From Halobacteriales archaeon QS_9_70_65 (lineage in GTDB: Archaea > Halobacteriota > Halobacteria > Halobacteriales > Haloarculaceae): a stretch of DNA of 13,058 bases. The notes beneath the pieces were generated by a model. That model did not search any database, was not told the origin of the DNA, and saw only the letters and a program-made list of their open reading frames with translations. Positions 5,259 to 13,058 of this stretch are shown piece after piece. Within the stretch, counting starts at the first letter, position 1. Each line of letters begins with the position of its first letter. Made by a program: the position numbers and the translations under genes. Where the stretch lies: the NCBI GenBank assembly GCA_003023535.1, contig PXSC01000069.1, positions 1-13,058 on the forward strand, written 5' to 3'.

Positions 5259-7344
5259 GCGGATGAGCCGGGTCTCGGTGACGGGATCCAAGCGCGTGAT
5301 GGACGAGGCCGTCGAGACGATCCACGACCTGAATCTGCTGCACGTCACCGACTACGACGGCTCCTGGGAGGGGTTCGAGCCCGGCGACACGGCCGAGGGC
5401 GCCGAGGAGGTCTCCCGGAAGCTCGTCACCGTCCGGGCGCTGAAAAGCACCCTCGGGGTCGACGCCGTCGACGCCGGCCGCGTCCGCATTCTCGAGGACG
5501 ACGAGCTCGACGAGGAGATCGAGCGCATCCGGACGGCGGTCAACGAACTCGACGACCGCCGCTCGGCGCTGGAAGAGGAGCTACGGACGGTCGACGAACG
5601 GATCGAGACGGCCCGCCCGTTCGTCGAGCTCGGCATCGACGTCGACCTGCTGTCGGGCTACGAGTCGCTGTCGACGGCCGTCGGCGAGGGCGACGCCGAC
5701 GGGCTGCGGGCGGCGCTCGCCGACGCCGACGCCGTCGACGCCTTCGAACTGTTCGAGACCGACGAGTACGTCGCGATGTTCGTCGCGCCCGCCGTCGACC
5801 TCGAGGACGTGCTGGTCGGGACGCCGTTCACCGCGTACGAGGTACCGGAACTCGACGACGCCGGCGAGGCGACGAGCCCCGAGGCGTACGTCGAGGGGCT
5901 CCGCTCGCGCCGCGACGAGCTCGCGTCGGAGCTCGAGGCCGTCGAGAGCGAGCTCGACGAGCTAAAGGAGGAGGTCGCGGACTTCCTCCTGGCCGCCGAG
6001 GAGCAGCTCTCCATCGAGGCCCAAAAGCGGGAGGCACCGCTGAGCTTCGCGACGACGGACAACGCCTTCGTCTCGGAGGGGTGGATTCCGAGCGAGCGGT
6101 TCACCGACCTCGCGGAGGCGCTGGGGTCGTCGGTCGGCGACCACGTCGAGGTCGAGGAGCTGGAGCGGGCCGACTACCGCGACGGCTCCGTCGGCGGAGG
6201 CGGCGAGACCGAGCGGGAGGCCCCCGAGCCGGGCGTCGGCGACCCCGTCGCCGCGACCGACGGCGCCGGCGACGACGAGGTCCGTGCCGACGGCGGCTAC
6301 GCGACCGACGACCGCCCGATGGGCGACACCGAGCCGCCGGTCGAGCAGGACAACCCCGCCGGGGTCCGGCCGTTCCAGCTGCTGACCCGGGCGGTCGGCA
6401 AGCCGAAGTACACCGAGTCCGAGACCTTCGACGACCTCGGGAAGATCGCCGCGGCGGCCGGGATCTCGACGCTCGTCTTCGGCGTCCTCTACGGTGAAGT
6501 GTTCGGACTCCATCTCGACACGCTGCCGGTCGTCGAGACCGTCTACGGTAACCCGATCATCGAGAAGGGGCTGTCGCCGGACAGCACCGAGTGGGCGGAG
6601 GCGTGGTTCGTCATCACGGCGCTGTTCGGCGTCTTCCACCTCAATCTCGCGTGGACCTTCGAGTTCGTCGAGGAATACACCTTCCACGGTCTCCGGGCGG
6701 CGCTGGAGGAGGTCGGCGGCTGGCTGCTGGCGCTGAACGGCCTGTGGCTGTTCGTGTTCAGCACCATCGCCCGGGAGACGAAGCCCGACCTGTTGTTCGA
6801 GGTGTTCGCCAGCGGCGAGGGAGCGGCCTTCGCGCTCGGCTTCAGTGGGTTCTCGCCGACCGTCGGCTACGTCGGCCTCGCGATGACCGCGGTCGGTATC
6901 GTGCTGCTGGCGCTCGGGCCGACCCACGAACTCATCGAGGTCCACCAGGTGCTGGCGCACGTCCTGTCGTACCTGCGCATCGCGGCGGTCCTGCTCGCCA
7001 AGGCGGGGATGGCCTTCGCGGTCAACCTGCTGTTCTTCGGCGCCTACGAGCACGACGAGGAGTTCCACTTCCTATTGAGCCACGGCCCTTCGTGGGCAGC
7101 CGAGAAGTACGGCGCGGAGGCGGTGATGTTCCCGGGGCTGATCCACGGCGGTGCCGGCGCACTGCTTGCGGGCATCGCGGTGCTCGTCGTCGGCCACGTC
7201 GTGGTGATGATCCTCGGCATCACCTCCGCCGGCATTCAGAGCATCCGGCTGGAGTACTTCGAGTTCTTCTCGAAATTCTACGAGGCCGGCGGCGACGACT
7301 ACTCGCCGTTCGGCCACGAGCGGCGGTTCACCGCCGAGGAGTGA
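5245..7344 (+). CDS. atpI: A-type ATP synthase subunit I (membrane stator, a-subunit homologue), shortened
   Basis: This 699-residue protein forms the proton path against the K ring and anchors the peripheral stalks. Residues 1-300 are the cytoplasmic arm, with coiled-coil parts at about 85-125 and 215-260. Residues 302-372 are an acidic Gly/Pro-rich linker. Hydrophobic helices follow at about 402-420, 452-473, 491-508, 540-558, 566-600 and 634-660, and the C-terminus has the family's RLEYFEFFSKFY. The essential arginine is R578 in HVLSYLRIAAV. Odd: after GKPKYTE (residue 391) the sequence jumps to SETFDDLGK. The segment with the first membrane helices and the conserved GDxGYG motif, about 38 residues in relatives as I remember them, is missing without frame loss. 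If real, this alters topology; it may instead be an assembly error. The start at 5245 has a good Shine-Dalgarno. Confidence 0.93.
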   Translation: MLRPERMSRVSVTGSKRVMDEAVETIHDLNLLHVTDYDGSWEGFEPGDTAEGAEEVSRKLVTVRALKSTLGVDAVDAGRVRILEDDELDEEIERIRTAVNELDDRRSALEEELRTVDERIETARPFVELGIDVDLLSGYESLSTAVGEGDADGLRAALADADAVDAFELFETDEYVAMFVAPAVDLEDVLVGTPFTAYEVPELDDAGEATSPEAYVEGLRSRRDELASELEAVESELDELKEEVADFLLAAEEQLSIEAQKREAPLSFATTDNAFVSEGWIPSERFTDLAEALGSSVGDHVEVEELERADYRDGSVGGGGETEREAPEPGVGDPVAATDGAGDDEVRADGGYATDDRPMGDTEPPVEQDNPAGVRPFQLLTRAVGKPKYTESETFDDLGKIAAAAGISTLVFGVLYGEVFGLHLDTLPVVETVYGNPIIEKGLSPDSTEWAEAWFVITALFGVFHLNLAWTFEFVEEYTFHGLRAALEEVGGWLLALNGLWLFVFSTIARETKPDLLFEVFASGEGAAFALGFSGFSPTVGYVGLAMTAVGIVLLALGPTHELIEVHQVLAHVLSYLRIAAVLLAKAGMAFAVNLLFFGAYEHDEEFHFLLSHGPSWAAEKYGAEAVMFPGLIHGGAGALLAGIAVLVVGHVVVMILGITSAGIQSIRLEYFEFFSKFYEAGGDDYSPFGHERRFTAEE

Positions 7345-7431
7345 CCCCGCCCTCGCGGCGGCCGTTCGCCCCCGCAGGGCACGGCTACTCGTCCGTACCG
7401 CCCGTAATCGGCGGCCTCGGTCGGCGCATTT

Positions 7432-7444
7432 GAGAAGTTTTATA
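7432..7444 (+). promoter_or_regulatory. Internal atp promoter before atpK
   Basis: GAGAAG (BRE-like) is followed by TTTTATA at 7438-7444, the best TATA box in the window. It lies in the only long gap of the operon (7345-7500). Transcription should start near 7467 and give a leader of about 34 bases before the atpK ATG. The gap otherwise holds a 5-bp hairpin just after the atpI stop (7347-7361, CCGCC/GGCGG) with no T-run. Confidence 0.7.
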
Positions 7445-7500
7445 GCTACCTGGAGAGCAGTTCGAACCGTCCGAAACGCAGTCAACGGGACCTACAAACT

Positions 7501-7749
7501 ATGATGGAAACACTCGAACTCGCGAGCGTGGTACTGCAGGACGGTAGCGGAGGAATCTCGGGGCGGGCCGCCGCCGCCATCGCCGTGGGCCTGGGTGCGC
7601 TCGGCACCGGCTACGCCCAGAGCCGCATCGGGGCGGCCGCCGTCGGCGCCGTCGCCGAGGACGACGACATGTTCGTCCCCGGGCTCATCTTCACGGCGCT
7701 GCCCGAGACGCTGATCATCATCGCGTTCGTCACCATCTTCCTGGTGTAA
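7501..7749 (+). CDS. atpK: A-type ATP synthase subunit K (c-ring proteolipid)
   Basis: This 82-residue membrane protein has two helices, about 21-43 and 58-82, joined by the short polar loop AEDDD (52-56). It is the single-hairpin type of rotor subunit. The ion-carrying carboxylate is E69 in the second helix (TALPETLIII), and the glycine/alanine-rich first helix (AVGLGALGTG) allows tight ring packing. Q40 in GYAQSRIG and T70 after E69 are noted below as possible cation ligands. Two ATG codons stand side by side (7501 and 7504); I took the first. No Shine-Dalgarno is visible. It follows the internal promoter, which fits the need for many copies per enzyme, and precedes atpE by 22 bases. Confidence 0.93.
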   Translation: MMETLELASVVLQDGSGGISGRAAAAIAVGLGALGTGYAQSRIGAAAVGAVAEDDDMFVPGLIFTALPETLIIIAFVTIFLV

Positions 7750-7771
7750 CGCTCGGCTCCACCACCTCACC

Positions 7772-8248
7772 ATGAGTCTCGATACGATCGTAGAGGACAT
7801 TCGAGAGGAAGCCCGCGCCGACCGCCGGATCGAGCAGGAGCGCGAGCAGGAGCTGTCCGGCGCGAAGCTCGAGGCCAAACAGCAGCGGCTCGAGGCGCGC
7901 CGGGAGGTGCTCGAGGAGGTCCGCGAGGACGCCCGAGACCGCATCGCCGCCATCGACGGCGACGAGCGCGAGGATCTGACCCGGACGCTGCTGGCGGCCA
8001 CCGCCGAAGAGTTCGCCGCCGACGAGACGGTCCGGGTCCACGGCCACGAGGGCGACACCGAGCTGCTGGAGACGATCGTCGACGACTTCGAGGGCTTCGC
8101 GGTCGGCGACCCCGTCGACTGCCTCGGCGGCGTCGTCGTCGAGTCCGACGAGTCCCGCGTCCAGGTGAACAACACCTTCGACTCCGTGCTCGAAGAGGTC
8201 TGGGAGGACAACCTGAGCGAGATCAGCGCGCGACTCTTCGAAGAATGA
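7772..8248 (+). CDS. atpE: A-type ATP synthase subunit E (peripheral stalk), short N-terminal helix
   Basis: This 158-residue protein pairs with subunit H. The N-terminal helix (about 1-70, Glu/Arg-rich, with REQELSGAKLEAKQQRLEAR) is followed by a globular C-terminal head with the haloarchaeal signature CLGGVVVESDESRVQVNNTF (about 115-134), which binds the top of the catalytic head. Relatives are, from memory, about 190-195 residues. Here MSLDTIVEDIREEARA (1-16) runs straight into DRRIEQEREQE, where relatives have about 36 more residues of heptad-like EEI/ADAEADA repeats. The head is complete, so the loss lies in the stalk helix only. The stop overlaps the atpC start (ATGA). No Shine-Dalgarno is visible. 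Confidence 0.92.
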   Translation: MSLDTIVEDIREEARADRRIEQEREQELSGAKLEAKQQRLEARREVLEEVREDARDRIAAIDGDEREDLTRTLLAATAEEFAADETVRVHGHEGDTELLETIVDDFEGFAVGDPVDCLGGVVVESDESRVQVNNTFDSVLEEVWEDNLSEISARLFEE

Positions 8249-9306
8249 AGGTCAGAACGGAAGGGAGTTCGAACTACGAGTACGTCAGCGCGAGGGTCCG
8301 GTCGCGGAAGCGGAAGCTGTTCGACGAGGACGACTACCGGAAGCTGGTCCGGATGGAGCCGGGCGAGATCGCCCGATTCATGGAGGAGACCGAGTACGAA
8401 ACGGAGATGAACGCCCTCGGAACGCGGCACTCGGGGGTCGACCTCGTCGAGTACGCGCTGAACCGCAACCTCGCGAAGCACTTCGAGGACCTGCTGACGT
8501 GGGCGGAGGGCCCGCTGTACGACTACATCGTCAACTACCTCCGAAAGTTCGACGCCTGGAACGTCAAGACGGCCGTCCGGGGGGTCTACACCGGCGCGGC
8601 CGCCGAGGCCGTCGAGACCGACCTCATCCGGACCGGCGAGTTCCCGGACCGGCTCCTGGACCGGCTCGTCGAGGCCGGCAGCATCGAGGAGGTCGCCGAG
8701 CGGCTTTCGACCACCATCTTCGGCGACCCGCTCGCCGAGGCGATGTCGGACTTCGAGAGCGAGGGCGTCCTGGTCCCGCTGGAGAACGCCGTCGACCGTG
8801 CGTTCTACACCCACCTGATGGACGAGCTCGGCCGGAGCGTCCCGAACTCGCCGGAGGGGCTGTACGGCGAGTTCCTCGAGGCGGAGATCGACTTCCGGAA
8901 CCTCCGGAACGCCCTCCGGATCGCCCGCAGCGGCGCCGACATCGACCCCGCCGAGTACCACATCGAGGGCGGCGGGCTGTTCGACCCCGAGGAGCTCCGA
9001 CGACTGGCGACCAACGTCGACGAGCTGGTCGAGCGCGTCCGTGCGAGCACGTACGGCGACGAGCTGGCGACGGCACTCGAGGAGCTGGCGGCGGCCGACT
9101 CGCTCGTCGGGTTCGAACGGGCGCTGGAGACGGCGCTACTGGAGTACTCCTCGAAGCTCTCGAACCGCTACCCGCTGTCGGTCTGTCCGGTGATCTCGTA
9201 CGTCCTCGCCAAGGAACGGGAGGTCGAGAACGTCCGGGCGATCGCCCGCGGTCGCGAGGCCGGACTGGACGTCGAGGAGATCGAAGCGGAGCTGGTGGTA
9301 CGATGA
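8245..9306 (+). CDS. atpC: A-type ATP synthase subunit C (central rotor, d-subunit homologue)
   Basis: This 353-residue, wholly soluble and helix-rich protein has the normal length for this family. It forms the funnel that sits on the K ring and couples it to the D/F rotor shaft. The N-terminal [17 protein letters not shown] and the three-fold pattern of helical segments, each with an E-x-D-F/L-R-N-type region ([41 protein letters not shown]), are characteristic of the V-ATPase d / A-ATPase C family. The last one, with the conserved [12 protein letters not shown] near the C-terminus, is the clearest. It overlaps atpE and atpF by 4 bases each (ATGA), so the three genes are probably translationally coupled. 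Nothing in it looks abnormal. Confidence 0.94.
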   Translation: MKVRTEGSSNYEYVSARVRSRKRKLFDEDDYRKLVRMEPGEIARFMEETEYETEMNALGTRHSGVDLVEYALNRNLAKHFEDLLTWAEGPLYDYIVNYLRKFDAWNVKTAVRGVYTGAAAEAVETDLIRTGEFPDRLLDRLVEAGSIEEVAERLSTTIFGDPLAEAMSDFESEGVLVPLENAVDRAFYTHLMDELGRSVPNSPEGLYGEFLEAEIDFRNLRNALRIARSGADIDPAEYHIEGGGLFDPEELRRLATNVDELVERVRASTYGDELATALEELAAADSLVGFERALETALLEYSSKLSNRYPLSVCPVISYVLAKEREVENVRAIARGREAGLDVEEIEAELVVR

Positions 9307-9623
9307 GCCAGGAGATCGCCGTCGTCGGCAGCCCGGAGTTCACGACGGGGTTCCGGCTGGCCGGCGTCCGCCGGTTCGAGGACGTGCCGGACGACGAGAA
9401 GGACGACCGCCTCGACGAGGCCGTCGAGACGGTCCTCGACGACGAGACCGTCGGAATCGTCGTGATGCACGACGGCGACGTCGAGAAGCTGTCCCGTACA
9501 GTCCGACAGCGCGTCGAAACGAGCGTCGAGCCGGTCGTCGTCACGCTGGGCGGCGGCACCGGCTCGGGCAACCTGCGCGAGCAGATCAAACGCGCCATCG
9601 GCATCGATCTGATGGACGAGTAA
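9303..9623 (+). CDS. atpF: A-type ATP synthase subunit F (central rotor)
   Basis: This 106-residue soluble subunit has a small Rossmann-like fold. [18 protein letters not shown] is the first strand-loop-helix and [10 protein letters not shown] the central strand, followed by [14 protein letters not shown] with a glycine-rich loop and a C-terminal helix [12 protein letters not shown]. It binds subunit D in the rotating central stalk. Length matches the family (about 100-110). A weak purine/GT-rich sequence (GGTGGT, 9293-9298) precedes the ATG, and the start overlaps the atpC stop by 4 bases. It ends 2 bases before atpA. Confidence 0.92.
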   Translation: MSQEIAVVGSPEFTTGFRLAGVRRFEDVPDDEKDDRLDEAVETVLDDETVGIVVMHDGDVEKLSRTVRQRVETSVEPVVVTLGGGTGSGNLREQIKRAIGIDLMDE

Positions 9624-9625
9624 CC

Positions 9626-12600
9626 ATGAGTCAGGCAACCGACACCGAAACCACGAGCGAGGGAGTCATCGAGAGCGTCAGCGGCCCGGTCGTGACCGCC
9701 GTCGACCTCGAGGCCCGGATGAACGACGTCGTCTACGTCGGCGAGGAGGAGCTGATGGGCGAGGTCATCGAGATCGAGGGCAACGTCAGCACCGTCCAGG
9801 TGTACGAGGAGACCTCCGACGTCGCCCCGGGGGAACCGGTCGAAAACACCGGCGAACCCCTGACGGTCGACCTCGGCCCCGGGATGATGGACAGCATCTA
9901 CGACGGCGTCCAGCGCCCGCTGGACGTTCTCGAAGAGCGGATGGGCGCCTTCCTCGACCGCGGCGTCGACGCGCCGGGTATCGACCTGGAGAAGACCTGG
10001 GAGTTCACCCCCGAGGTCGAGGAAGGCGACGAGATCGCGGCCGGCGACGTCGTCGGCGTCGTCCCCGAGACCGAGAGCATCGAGCACAAGGTGCTCGTCC
10101 CGCCGGACTACGAGGGCGGCGCGGTCACGAGCGTCGAATCGGGGGAGTTCACCGTCGAGGAGGCGGTGGTCGAACTCGACTCCGGCGAGGAGGTGCAGAT
10201 GCGCCAGGAGTGGCCGGTCCGACAGCCCCGACCGACCGTCGAGAAGGAGACGCCGACGACGCCGCTGGTGTCGGGCCAGCGCGTGCTGGACGGGCTGTTC
10301 CCCATCGCCAAGGGCGGTACCGCGGCGATTCCGGGGCCGTTCGGCTCCGGAAAGTGCGTCACGCCCGACACGCCGGTGCTGCAAGCCGACGGAGAGACCG
10401 TTCCCATCGAGGAGCTGTTCGAGCGGCTCGCCGGCGAGCGGGCCGACGATGCGGGGGAGGCGCTCGTCGAGGCGGAAGCCGAGATCATGACGTTCGACGA
10501 GAGTGCCGGCGAGATTCGGCCGGCAGCCACCTCCCACGTCTACCGGGGCTCGACCGACCGCCTCGTCCGCGTCCGGACGGCCAGCGGCAGAGAGCTCGAG
10601 GTGACCCCGGCGCACAAGCTGTTCCGGATGGGGGGTGACCTCCGGATAGAGGAGACGCCGGCCGGCACCCTCGAGGTGGGTGACTCGCTGGTGATGCCCC
10701 GTCGGCTCGACGTCGACGGCGAGGCGGTCGCCGTCGACCCCTACGAGCTGCTGCCCGACGCCCGGGCGGTCGAGCCCGACGTCGTGGAGACCGTCCGGGC
10801 GGCGATCGACGCCGCCGACGCACGGAAGACGGACCTCGCCGCGGACGTCGGCGTATCTTACGACGTGTTCGTGAACTACGCGCTGGGGCGGACGAGCCCG
10901 CCGCTTTCGTTCGTGAGCGACGTGTGCGAGCGGCTCGACGTCGAGCGTCCGACCGTCAGCCGCGTCAAGCCGGGCAGCAACGGAACCCCGGTGGCGGTTC
11001 CCCGTTCCGTCGACGCCGCTTTCGCGGAGTTCCTCGGACTGGTGCTCAGCGACGGCATGCTGACCGACAAGACCGTCCGGTTCTTCAATGACGACGACGA
11101 ACTCCGGGCACGGTTCGGGGAACTCGCCGAGCGACTGTTCGGCGTCGAGGTCGCCGAGACGGTCCACAACACCGTCGAGACGGCCGAGATTCGGAGCGTC
11201 GTCGTCTCGTCGCTGCTCGCGGCGCTCGGCGTCCCCGAAACGGAGAAGTCGACGACCTGTACCGTGCCGGACGCGGTGCGCACCGGTCCGGACGCGGTCG
11301 TCGCCGCGTTCCTCCGCGGGTACTACCTCGGCGACGGCTCCTTCTCCGACGGCACAATCGAGATAACCACTGCGAGCGAGGGGATGGCCTCGGACCTGAC
11401 GTACCTGCTGGCCCGGCTCGGAGTCCTGTTCCGGGTCCGGCGGCGCGACGTCGGCTCCGGCGCCACCCGGATCACCGTCGCGGGGGCGGACGAACTCGCG
11501 ACCCTGGCCGACGCGTTCGACGGCAGGTCCGAGCCACACGAGAAGGTCAGGTCGGTCGAGACCTACGCGGCGGAGACGGTCGGCAACACCAACGTCGACA
11601 CGGTTCCGGTCGGTGCGGAGACGATGCTCGAGGTCGCCGAGGCGGCGAGCTACGCCGAGTTCGCCGACGCCGGCGTCGAGACTCACGACTACACCGGGCT
11701 CGGTCAGCGACCAGGCCGCGGGACGTTCGACGACATCGCCGACGTCCTCGCGGACGGCGGGAGCACGGTCTCCGAGCGCGTCTCGTCGGTCGCGGACATG
11801 CTCGACGACGTCTTCTTCGATCCGGTCGTCGAGATCGAGACGGTCGACGGGGAGCGGACGGTCTACGACGTGACGGTCCCCGGCACGCAGAACTTCGTCG
11901 GGGGAGACGTTCCGTCGGTGCTTCACAACACCGTCACCCAGCACCAACTCGCCAAGTGGGCCGACGCCGACATCGTCGTCTACGTCGGCTGCGGCGAGCG
12001 CGGCAACGAGATGACGGAGGTCATCGAGGACTTCCCGGAACTGGAGGATCCCAAGACCGGCAAGCCGCTGATGAGCCGGACGTGTCTCATCGCCAACACC
12101 TCCAACATGCCCGTCGCGGCCCGGGAGTCCTGCGTGTACACCGGCATCACCATCGCGGAGTACTACCGCGACATGGGCTACGACGTGGCGCTGATGGCCG
12201 ACTCCACCTCGCGGTGGGCCGAGGCCATGCGGGAGATCTCCTCGCGGCTCGAGGAGATGCCCGGCGAGGAGGGGTATCCGGCGTACCTGGCGGCGCGGCT
12301 CAGCGAGTTCTACGAGCGGGCCGGCAAGTTCCAGAACGTCAACGGCAGCGAGGGCTCCATCAGCGTCATCGGCGCGGTGTCGCCGCCGGGTGGTGACTTC
12401 TCGGAGCCGGTCACCCAGAACACGCTGCGTATCGTCAAGTGCTTCTGGGCGCTGGACGCCGACCTGGCCGAGCGCCGGCACTTCCCGTCGATCAACTGGA
12501 ACGAGTCGTACTCGCTGTACACCGAGCAGCTGGACCCCTGGTGGCGGGAGAACGTCGACGAGGAGTTCCCCGCGGTGCGGCAGTGGGCCGTCGACACGCT

Positions 12601-12958
12601 CGACGAGGAGACGGAACTGCAGGAGATCGTCCAGCTGGTCGGCAAGGACGCCCTGCCGGAGGACCAGCAGCTGACCCTGGAGGTCGCCCGCTACATCCGG
12701 GAGGGGTGGCTCCAGCAGAACGCCTTCCACGACGTCGACACGTACTGCGACCCGGAGAAGACGTATCTGATGCTGACGGCCATCCAGCACTTCAACGACG
12801 AGGCCTTCGAGGCGCTGGAGGCCGGCGTCCCGGTCGAGGAGATCATCGACATCGACGCCGTCGCCCGGCTCAACCGGATGAACACCCAGGACGACTGGAG
12901 AAGCTACATCGAGGAGCTGAACTCCGACATCACCGAGCAGCTCGAGGAGATGTACTAA
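9626..12958 (+). CDS. atpA: A-type ATP synthase catalytic subunit A, with intein
   Basis: The precursor is 1110 residues; removing the intein (244-768) gives 585, the normal size. The N-terminal beta-barrel domain (about 12-80) is followed by the non-homologous region and the nucleotide domain. The P-loop GPFGSGK (237-243) is cut by the intein and continues as [10 protein letters not shown] (769 on). The catalytic Glu lies in GCGERGNE (precursor E791, mature E266), and later motifs include [10 protein letters not shown] and [12 protein letters not shown]. It hydrolyses or makes ATP at the A/B interfaces. Until splicing joins K243 to T769 the enzyme cannot bind ATP. The ATG follows the atpF stop by 2 bases, and the last codons lead into atpB with the same spacing (TAACCATG in both cases). 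Confidence 0.97.
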   Translation: MSQATDTETTSEGVIESVSGPVVTAVDLEARMNDVVYVGEEELMGEVIEIEGNVSTVQVYEETSDVAPGEPVENTGEPLTVDLGPGMMDSIYDGVQRPLDVLEERMGAFLDRGVDAPGIDLEKTWEFTPEVEEGDEIAAGDVVGVVPETESIEHKVLVPPDYEGGAVTSVESGEFTVEEAVVELDSGEEVQMRQEWPVRQPRPTVEKETPTTPLVSGQRVLDGLFPIAKGGTAAIPGPFGSGKCVTPDTPVLQADGETVPIEELFERLAGERADDAGEALVEAEAEIMTFDESAGEIRPAATSHVYRGSTDRLVRVRTASGRELEVTPAHKLFRMGGDLRIEETPAGTLEVGDSLVMPRRLDVDGEAVAVDPYELLPDARAVEPDVVETVRAAIDAADARKTDLAADVGVSYDVFVNYALGRTSPPLSFVSDVCERLDVERPTVSRVKPGSNGTPVAVPRSVDAAFAEFLGLVLSDGMLTDKTVRFFNDDDELRARFGELAERLFGVEVAETVHNTVETAEIRSVVVSSLLAALGVPETEKSTTCTVPDAVRTGPDAVVAAFLRGYYLGDGSFSDGTIEITTASEGMASDLTYLLARLGVLFRVRRRDVGSGATRITVAGADELATLADAFDGRSEPHEKVRSVETYAAETVGNTNVDTVPVGAETMLEVAEAASYAEFADAGVETHDYTGLGQRPGRGTFDDIADVLADGGSTVSERVSSVADMLDDVFFDPVVEIETVDGERTVYDVTVPGTQNFVGGDVPSVLHNTVTQHQLAKWADADIVVYVGCGERGNEMTEVIEDFPELEDPKTGKPLMSRTCLIANTSNMPVAARESCVYTGITIAEYYRDMGYDVALMADSTSRWAEAMREISSRLEEMPGEEGYPAYLAARLSEFYERAGKFQNVNGSEGSISVIGAVSPPGGDFSEPVTQNTLRIVKCFWALDADLAERRHFPSINWNESYSLYTEQLDPWWRENVDEEFPAVRQWAVDTLDEETELQEIVQLVGKDALPEDQQLTLEVARYIREGWLQQNAFHDVDTYCDPEKTYLMLTAIQHFNDEAFEALEAGVPVEEIIDIDAVARLNRMNTQDDWRSYIEELNSDITEQLEEMY
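10355..11929 (+). mobile_element. Intein with LAGLIDADG homing endonuclease in the AtpA P-loop
   Basis: This 525-residue self-splicing element begins with Cys (block [10 protein letters not shown]) and ends with SVLHN; the next residue is Thr. Block B is EVTPAHKLF (T84 and H87 in intein numbering). Block F is [15 protein letters not shown], and block G has the penultimate His and last Asn, so all splicing residues are present except the usual block F His, where Gln stands. The endonuclease motifs are LGLVLSDG (catalytic D233) and LRGYYLGDG (D327), both intact. Before them, at about 160-179, lies an XRE-like helix-turn-helix. The site between Lys and Thr of GSGKT is a known archaeal VMA insertion site. 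Codons rare in the flanking atpA (AGA, ATA, GTA-TCT) occur here, which suggests a separate history. Confidence 0.95.
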
Positions 12959-12960
12959 CC

Positions 12961-13058
12961 ATGCAGAAGGAATACAAGACCATCACGGAGATCAGCGGAC
13001 CGCTGGTGTTCGCCGAGATCGACGAGCCGGTCGGCTACGACGAGATCGTCGAGATCGA
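12961..13058 (+). CDS. atpB: A-type ATP synthase subunit B, 5' end only
   Basis: Thirty-two codons are present before the window ends. [20 protein letters not shown] is the standard start of the archaeal B subunit, the nucleotide-binding but non-catalytic partner of A in the hexameric head. It follows the atpA stop by 2 bases, and GAGGAG about 15-20 bases before the ATG could serve as a weak ribosome binding site. Order and spacing continue the operon; the D subunit gene would be expected further on. Confidence 0.93.
   Translation, partial: MQKEYKTITEISGPLVFAEIDEPVGYDEIVEI

Noticed and set aside
7345..7361. Terminator after atpI
   Set aside because: A 5-bp GC stem without a following T-run; archaeal terminators rely on T-rich tracts, which are absent here.
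8624..12790. Minus-strand open frame of 1388 codons opposite atpC, atpF and atpA
   Set aside because: It is the mirror of GC-rich coding sequence: its composition follows the opposite strand's codons, it shows no domain, and the plus strand here holds four confidently recognised genes.
9626..12958. atpA as two genes interrupted by an unrelated gene
   Set aside because: One frame runs through without stop, and intein blocks A, B, F and G are at the exact junctions, so it is a single precursor.

Overview
The window comes from a haloarchaeon (class Halobacteria). The DNA is very GC-rich, the proteins are strongly acidic (Asp/Glu in place of Lys), several genes are probably leaderless, and gene content is typical: a two-fold archaeal histone, an archaeal CCA-adding enzyme, a short pilin-like protein and an archaeal (A-type) ATP synthase operon. 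I cannot name genus or species from the sequence.

Layout. (1) 1-230: the right end of an IS200/IS605-family element, with what may be the last codons of its tnpB gene. (2) 262-1697: a histone gene and a zinc-dependent histone-deacetylase-family gene that overlap by 4 bases (ATGA). (3) 1701-3047, minus strand: cca, the tRNA nucleotidyltransferase, ending 3 bases from the deacetylase stop. (4) 3048-4925: a pilin-like gene (plus) and a SAM methyltransferase gene (minus) that converge and overlap at their 3' ends. Each is preceded by a copy of the same 63-bp sequence in inverted orientation, and outside each copy lies a hairpin-rich, non-coding stretch. (5) 4926 to the window end: atp operon in the order H-I-K-E-C-F-A-B, with B cut off by the window edge.

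The ATP synthase genes are tightly packed, with ATGA overlaps E/C and C/F, a 14-base overlap H/I, and 2-base gaps F/A and A/B. One 156-base gap before atpK carries a clear internal promoter. Subunits I and K form the membrane motor, H and E the peripheral stalk, C and F the central rotor, and A and B the catalytic head. AtpA carries a 525-residue intein with a complete LAGLIDADG endonuclease, placed between Lys and Thr of the P-loop.

The most notable observations are: an AtpI that appears to lack its first transmembrane hairpin, including the conserved GDxGYG motif; an AtpE that appears to lack about 36 residues of its stalk helix; the inverted promoter-bearing repeats around the pilin/methyltransferase pair, with a hairpin that shows a compensatory base-pair change; and the histone-deacetylase coupling, where the histone has only two lysines, one of them at the DNA-contact loop. 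Comparisons with family lengths and motifs are from memory and were not computed.
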